From Pristionchus mayeri (Eukaryota; Nematoda; Chromadorea; Rhabditida; Neodiplogasteridae), in contig BTRK01000001.1 in the NCBI GenBank assembly GCA_036245805.1, positions 16,375,087-16,439,086 on the forward strand: DNA of 64,000 nt, read 5' to 3'. Shown piece after piece: positions 59,201 through 64,000 of the stretch (position 1 is its first letter; each line of letters begins with the position of its first letter). The notes under the pieces are model-generated. The model was given only the letters and a program-made list of their open reading frames with translations. It was not told the origin of the DNA and did not search any database. Both the position numbers and the translations under genes were made by a program.

Positions 59201-61279
59201 TACCGTACCCTGATAATCGCCGAAGGATTGATGAAGATGTGCGAGTCTCGGTCAGTTCGCGATTGCTCGTGCCACAGACCCAGAGCGTGCAGTGTCTCGT
59301 GGGCGACGATTCCCATCTGGAAATTGCAGCATTCAGATAATGTTTACGAAACATTTTTTCAACGTGTTTTTTTCACAGTCGTTGAGCAAAGATTCGAAGA
59401 ACTCTGCTTATCAGTGCATCAAATTAGAAATTTTAAAAATAAAAATCGATGATTCTCTAACCGCATCACATCCGTATCCGATCGAAACCTGCTGCGTTCC
59501 TCCGATGCGGCCCACGTTCGACCAGCAGCCCGAACCACTGAATTGTTTTCAATTAAAAAAAATTAATATTGTATCATTCCATTCAGATAAGTTTCATGAT
59601 CTCTTCTTGTATCACTGGAATATTGCATTCTCAATCCCGTGCAGCACGATTAGCAGAAAAATTTTAAACATAGTATTTCGAAATCCGACTTTTCCCTTTC
59701 CAACTCACCGAATGTACATCAACTTGTCTGGTCCCGGTCCATTCTCTGAAAATCTGATGCAAGTCTCCGACTCAACGTGCCTCAGGGCAGACCGGATCAG
59801 ATTCTGCCAGGTCACTGAAATTGCATTTTCGAAATTACATTTCTAAGTTTGAAGGAGGCCAATTGAAAGCTAACCCGTTAAAACATAACTCCCCGCCGAA
59901 TTGATATTTCGGAATAGGAATTTAGAAAATGCTTTATTGCTAATCTGCGTTGTCAGGCTGTGCTCGCTAGGTTTGATGTTAGTCCTTTAAATAAATCACT
60001 CAAGTAAATAAATAAATCCCTTCGAGATCCTCAAGATCTAGATCTTCGTGACCAGGGTTCACTCAAATTCCACTAAATCCGTTTGCGAACTCCCGAAAGT
60101 GTCTGGGGATTACACGAGTCGATGTGGGTCGCCCTTTTTATCTTGGCTTTCGAGGCGCGCGGCGATTTACAAGCGATGCTCTCTCACTTTCACACACTCT
60201 CTAGCACTGTCTGACTGGCGAGAGAGCATGCAGAATTAGAGAGTCATCTCTCTCCTGTTCAGGGTCAGCAAGCGCGAATTGTCACGTATTTGTAGGCTTA
60301 AGGCGAGCGAGAAAATGACTGTTCAGGTTCATCTCTCTTTTTTCACAATTATTTCGTGGGTTCGAAGGAAAAGGAATGACCAGAGATCACTTAGCCTTCG
60401 AAAATCGGCTTGCGAACTGTTCGTGTTCAAATTTTAGTGAACCGAAGCTGATTACATCAAGCACTTCTTCGATATTAGGACAACTCTTCCTACTTTTAGT
60501 CTAATCTATACCCTTAACTTCATATTAGGGGTACGCCCTGATAGGGTTAGGTCAATCGCAGCTTCCGCTCTTTTTTTTTCGAGGGGCGGAAATCCTCTCC
60601 TCGACCTGCCTCGACCCCGATGTTCTCTGACCCACTAGTCGACTTCCTCAGACGTCTCACTTCCTTTTTTGACCAAGTACTTCTTTAATTCGATTAGTGC
60701 AGCCTATCGCGCACGCTCATCTACTGTTCTACCCTTTTTTGTTCATTCGTCTGACTCTCTCGAAATCATACACTCTCTCGCTCTGTCTAATCGTCTGACT
60801 CTCACGAAATCGCGTGCTCTCTCGGCCTGTCTGATCAGGGAAACTTCTCGTTCACTTCGCGCGCTCATCTAGCCTGGTCTAGAGAAAGGTCAAAATGGAG
60901 AGACTTAGTCCATCATTCGAAGCGGGCTCGACAATTAGGGTGCTCTCGGAAGCTCAAAATGGAGCGATTCTGCACGTTTCGAACCAAAAAAAAGTTAAAG
61001 CGCCCTTACTAAATCTTAGAATTAGAGTGAACTGGATCAAGCGAAAAAGGAACAGGGACAGTAGATAGCAAACGTATTGGAATATCACTTCCTGGTGTGC
61101 AATATAGCGCGAGGGTTGGATACAGTAAATATCATTGTCAGATCTGAAGGAGTAAGCCAGGACCGGGAAATGGAAAATAGATAAACTCACAGTCCTGGAA
61201 ACCAAAGAAGTATGGAACGAGGAGGGTTCTCCAGAAGGAATCAGCAGTTGGCTGCGCCTGTCGCTTGCCTCGACGACCT
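56285..61279 (-). CDS. nas: Astacin-family zinc metalloprotease with EGF and CUB domains
   Basis: Eleven exons join in phase: 61191-61279, 59709-59814, 59462-59537, 59209-59316, 59025-59143, 58743-58846, 58560-58624, 58257-58308, 58106-58200, 57863-57974 and 56285-56391. The first has a furin-like RGRRGKRQ before the catalytic domain. The zinc site [13 protein letters not shown] and the Met-turn SVMHY are intact, and [20 protein letters not shown] closes the protease domain. An EGF-like module follows ([12 protein letters not shown]...[12 protein letters not shown]), then a CUB domain ([35 protein letters not shown]). Secreted nematode astacins cleave matrix or cuticle proteins. The signal peptide and prodomain exon are not settled: the candidate at about 61411-61520 does not match in phase. 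The C terminus may continue to 51018-51075. Confidence 0.9.
56576..57833. mobile_element. Decayed mariner-like element
   Basis: GGTTGTAACATAAGTTTT at the left and its inverted copy AAAACTTATGTTACAACC at the right are flanked by TA (56574-56575 and 57834-57835). The length, 1258 bp, matches a full mariner, and the TIR resembles mariner ends. No ORF survives. It lies in an astacin intron. Confidence 0.7.
59815..61190. other. Long astacin intron
   Basis: This 1.4-kb intron holds one GA-hairpin (60170-60248) and further CTCTCTCG-rich pieces near 60750-60850. No exon-like sequence was found on either strand. Confidence 0.5.
60170..60248. repeat. GA-hairpin repeat
   Basis: GATGCTCTCTCACTTTCACACACTC at the left and GGCGAGAGAGCATGCAG...AGAGAGTCATC at the right form an imperfect hairpin in the long astacin intron. 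Confidence 0.65.
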
Positions 61280-61410
61280 CTAATCATTTTTTATTTGTTG
61301 TTGAGTTTTCAGTCGAAACAGAATCGCAAAAAAGTCGCTTGTGTACAAAGAAAATAGATGAGTGAAACATATTAAATTGTTTAATTTAGATGCTAAACCT
61401 CATTTTATCG

Positions 61411-61650
61411 GACACTGGATACCTTTCGGATCTCATTGATCTCGGAGATCTCATTGCCCAGACTGTCAACGAGTCTCTTCACGACTTGTTCGATCTCGAT
61501 GGCTGATTCGAGATCTTTTCAGAAGAGGTTTTCAAACGAAACACTCTTTTGAACGATCCCGATTTCGAGTTCCTTGACGATCATGATCATCAAAATAATG
61601 ATATTTTCCCAGAAGGCGAGTACGAGCCTGACGAAGATGATCATCACAGT
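61411..61650. other. Sense/antisense open frames at the astacin 5' end
   Basis: On the minus strand the frame reads MMIIFVRLVLAFW (signal-like) and then, past one TGA, LESAIEIEQVVKRLVDSLGN, a plausible prodomain coil. On the plus strand, after an AATTTAG, an ATG opens MLNLILSDTGYLSDLIDL, and past one TGA it continues FLDDHDHQNNDIFPEGEYEP to a stop. Only one of the two can be the real one; neither fits the next astacin exon in phase without an additional splice. Confidence 0.35.
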
Positions 61651-61924
61651 TAACATTTGAAAGATAAATGTTTTGTAAATGCGATTCGTTGGGGTAACTG
61701 CTCAGACTAATAGTAACTGAGCTAGTGTTTCAATTAATGGTTAGTACGAGGTATTAGTTATCTGAAATCCATCGATGAACCAAGGAATGCGGAATATTGG
61801 AGTGGAATGGTAGACTCGGGAAAAATATTTAAAAAAATTAATGTGTTTAAAACGAACAACAAGTAGCTTAAAATTGGGAATAAACTCAAAAATGATTGAT
61901 TTGTAAGAAAAAAAGTCGGCAAAA

Positions 61925-61990
61925 CATCATGCATCGAGTAGGATTTGAACCCTGGTCGATGAATGCGTGATATAAAAGCCGCAGAACGAC
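61925..61990 (-). other. tRNA-like fragment
   Basis: The reverse complement has CAGGGTTCAAATCCTAC, a good T-arm with box B, but no D-arm or acceptor partner can be found upstream. It is probably a tRNA-derived remnant. Confidence 0.35.
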
Positions 61991-62517
61991 ATTTTTGGGG
62001 GACAAGTTTCGTAAAATGAAACTTAGTACGTCGATAGAGAGTAAAAATCTGCATCTACTACTCGTGAGCCCCGAAACACGTCCCCCATCATTGTCTCCCA
62101 TCTCGAAAACTGCTTGAAATGCACTTTTCATACAATATCTCGTGCGAACATGCGCCAATCCTTACGAAAACATAGCTTTTGGAATAACTTTTCATGCTCT
62201 TTCGAATGGTATATAACATGTCCATGAATATTGGTTTAATTTTTCAAATTTGGTAGGTCAAAATGTTGAGCTAGGTACACAAAAATCATATGGGAGCATA
62301 CCATATCCATAGGCATGACACCCTGCAAATATCAAGTCGATACGATGATTTTGAGATCCTTGTGATACCCCCTGCAGTGGGTCGTCCCATTCTTCGTCCC
62401 ATTGAACGCGTTTTAATTTATCATTATTATAAATACAAAGAGATTCGGAATATAAGTCAATGGAGACATTGTTAGCCACGGTGGTTTGTGTGATACTTGC
62501 AGCCTCAGTTGCCTCCA

Positions 62518-63319
62518 TTACGGACGTTTAGTTAGGAAGAAATGGCGAATCCAACACGTCGTTGCAGTTCCTTTACAGCAGAGACGTTTGTATCCAAATT
62601 CATCCATCGCCCACCCATTCTGCAATATACATAGTTACTAGACTTCGTAAAAGTGAGGTGTGGTATAATTTTTCCACAATATATAATTGGCAAATATTTG
62701 TCAAAAAGTTAAGGAAAAGCATTTCATTTCAATACAAATTTTTTAAGTCTATCGTATTCCTGCGCAAAGATTAACGAAAATAAAAATACAATTTGTGAGT
62801 TAGTGTTAATATATTTAAAAAAAACTACTACTACTGAGTTCAACGAAATTTGTTTAAAAAATGTAAAGAAATAATATTCAGTGACCCCTCATCGATATTT
62901 TGAATTTGACTCGAATTTGTTTTCAATGAATACGAAAATCAATTGACTTTGCATGTATTTCATATCGTTAAATCGATTGATAAACTTAATTTCTCTGAGT
63001 GACTTTCTGCTGTTTGTGTTTTCCATAATACTCACTTCCTTCGATATGTCGCATTCAAAAGATCTGGCACACTTCAACCACTTTGTGTTATCGCGACGTC
63101 TGACGAGCGCTAGGCAATAGTCGCTTGCATTCACAGTCTCGTGAGAGCAGTCCCTTGCAACCTGAAACGTCATCAATAATAATCTCGCAAGAACATTGCT
63201 AAAATAGTAACAACCTTATCTTCTAGATACTCTGGAGAATTATCTCCCGTATAACACCAGATCGCCGTGGAAACTGAGAAGATGGCGAGACCGAGCGCGA
63301 GAAGACGGAGAAGCCCCAT
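62518..63319 (-). CDS. Small secreted ET-module-like Cys-rich protein
   Basis: Three exons (63215-63319, 63036-63161, 62518-62619) join in phase to 110 residues. MGLLRLLALGLAIFSVSTA is a clear signal peptide; the mature part starts near IWCYTGD. Cysteines follow in the order CYTG, RDCSHE, DYCLA, LKCARSFECD and RLCCKGTATTC, which fits the nematode ET module or a related three-finger-like fold with a CC pair near the end. The start at 63319 was chosen because a CACAG, a possible splice-leader acceptor, lies just before it; in-frame Met codons upstream would add a polar extension before the signal peptide. Function unknown. Confidence 0.8.
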
Positions 63320-64000
63320 CCCTGTGATTTTCATTACTTGGACTTTCATTAAATGTGTATAAATAAAACAATCATGGAAGCAAATGCAGAGACAATTAAT
63401 CAACAATTCATCACATTTTTATAAGGAAACTTGACATTCCAAATATTGTTGGCATCTGATGTCATATCTTTTTTTTCTAGAGATTATATATCTTTTCTAT
63501 ATTATTCATGCATTCCACGAGGAGAGATTGGTTCTGTGATGAGTCATAATTTCGGGAGATAAGGGGGATAATGAAGCAAAGAAAATGTTGATAGAAGAAA
63601 CGCGAAATGAAAGCAAAAAGTAAAATGTAGAGAAAAAGCGCAGTATTTTTTAAATTTTATCATAGAAATTCAAATTAATGAATAAGTTAACTTTTTGTGA
63701 TTTTAGAAATTGAAATTAGTAAATTAGTCACTTGTAAGAATTGTGCGGACAATACTTTGCATATGTCATCGGAATATAATATGAGTGTCTAGTATCGGAT
63801 TAATGGAACAGGAAAGACCTTCATTCCGCCATAAACAATCCCTATGATAATCACGAAAGCTATTCTATCCCCGGTTCATGGTGTTTTGGCAGGTAGCCAA
63901 GCTAGACGTCATGGAAACTATGCTCTCAGCATTCCAATTCATTATTCTTCATTGTTAGTACCGGTCTTGCAAAAGAAAGTATTGTGTGAATACTTCCTCC
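63320..64000. other. Upstream region of the ET-module gene
   Basis: AT-rich DNA without an exon-like frame. It probably contains the promoter of the minus-strand gene that starts at 63319. Confidence 0.4.

Noticed and set aside
62258..62518. Minus-strand 86-aa frame starting over the ET-module stop codon
   Set aside because: It overlaps the 3' UTR position of the ET-module gene, has no recognisable domain and no good upstream splice context. It might contain a 47-nt intron, but support is too weak.
1..64000. CRISPR arrays, bacterial operons or phage genes
   Set aside because: None seen; repeats are not regularly spaced direct repeats, and gene structure is clearly eukaryotic.

Overview
This window looks like gene-dense, intron-rich nematode nuclear DNA. 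Exons are short (about 40-290 nt), introns follow GT..AG with acceptors mostly ending TTTCAG, TTTAG or TGCAG, and the families are typical of nematodes: a patched-related (PTR) protein, an SRT chemoreceptor, an astacin with EGF and CUB domains, and an ET-module secreted protein. The many short hairpins built from GACTCTCTTCATT...GCTCTCTCGCC and the CTACCGTA-like motifs suggest a diplogastrid such as Pristionchus; that placement is inference. I built the gene models by joining exons whose splice sites and reading phases agree. No transcript evidence was available.

Layout, left to right: (1) 104-8150, minus strand: a 508-residue Q/P-rich protein with a central RS/RE-rich region and an acidic tail. 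Its fourth-last intron contains a 2.9-kb terminal-inverted-repeat (TIR) element with a 377-residue ORF, a truncated copy of that ORF outside the TIR, and a nested hAT-like MITE. (2) 8498-12973, minus: a complete exosome subunit, CSL4/EXOSC1, with a 1.07-kb palindrome in its last intron. (3) 13275-14370: a foldback transposon. (4) 14844-29847, minus: a complete PTR protein of about 844 residues in 31 exons. One intron holds a whole SRT-type receptor gene on the opposite strand, and that gene carries a tRNA-Gly in one of its own introns. tRNA-Ala and tRNA-Asp sit in other PTR introns. (5) 31944-36726, minus: a GMEB-like SAND-domain transcription factor. (6) 36.8-44.9 kb: repeat-rich DNA without a recognisable gene. 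(7) 44920-46240, minus: a compact caspase; then a broken unrecognised gene (46394-47177) and a small RS-domain protein (47224-48951). (8) 51.0-61.3 kb, minus: an astacin metalloprotease whose 3' introns hold a mariner, split by a LINE, itself split by a second copy of the foldback transposon; a second mariner-like element lies in another intron. (9) 62518-63319, minus: a small secreted ET-module protein.

Nearly all host genes are on the minus strand; exos-1 and the RS/RE protein are about 350 nt apart and could be co-transcribed. The most unusual features are the multilevel nesting, a splice donor whose downstream bases come from a transposon TIR, a foldback family with 4-bp YTAT target duplications, palindromes with tRNA-like cores, and a frameshift caused by an 8-bp tandem duplication.
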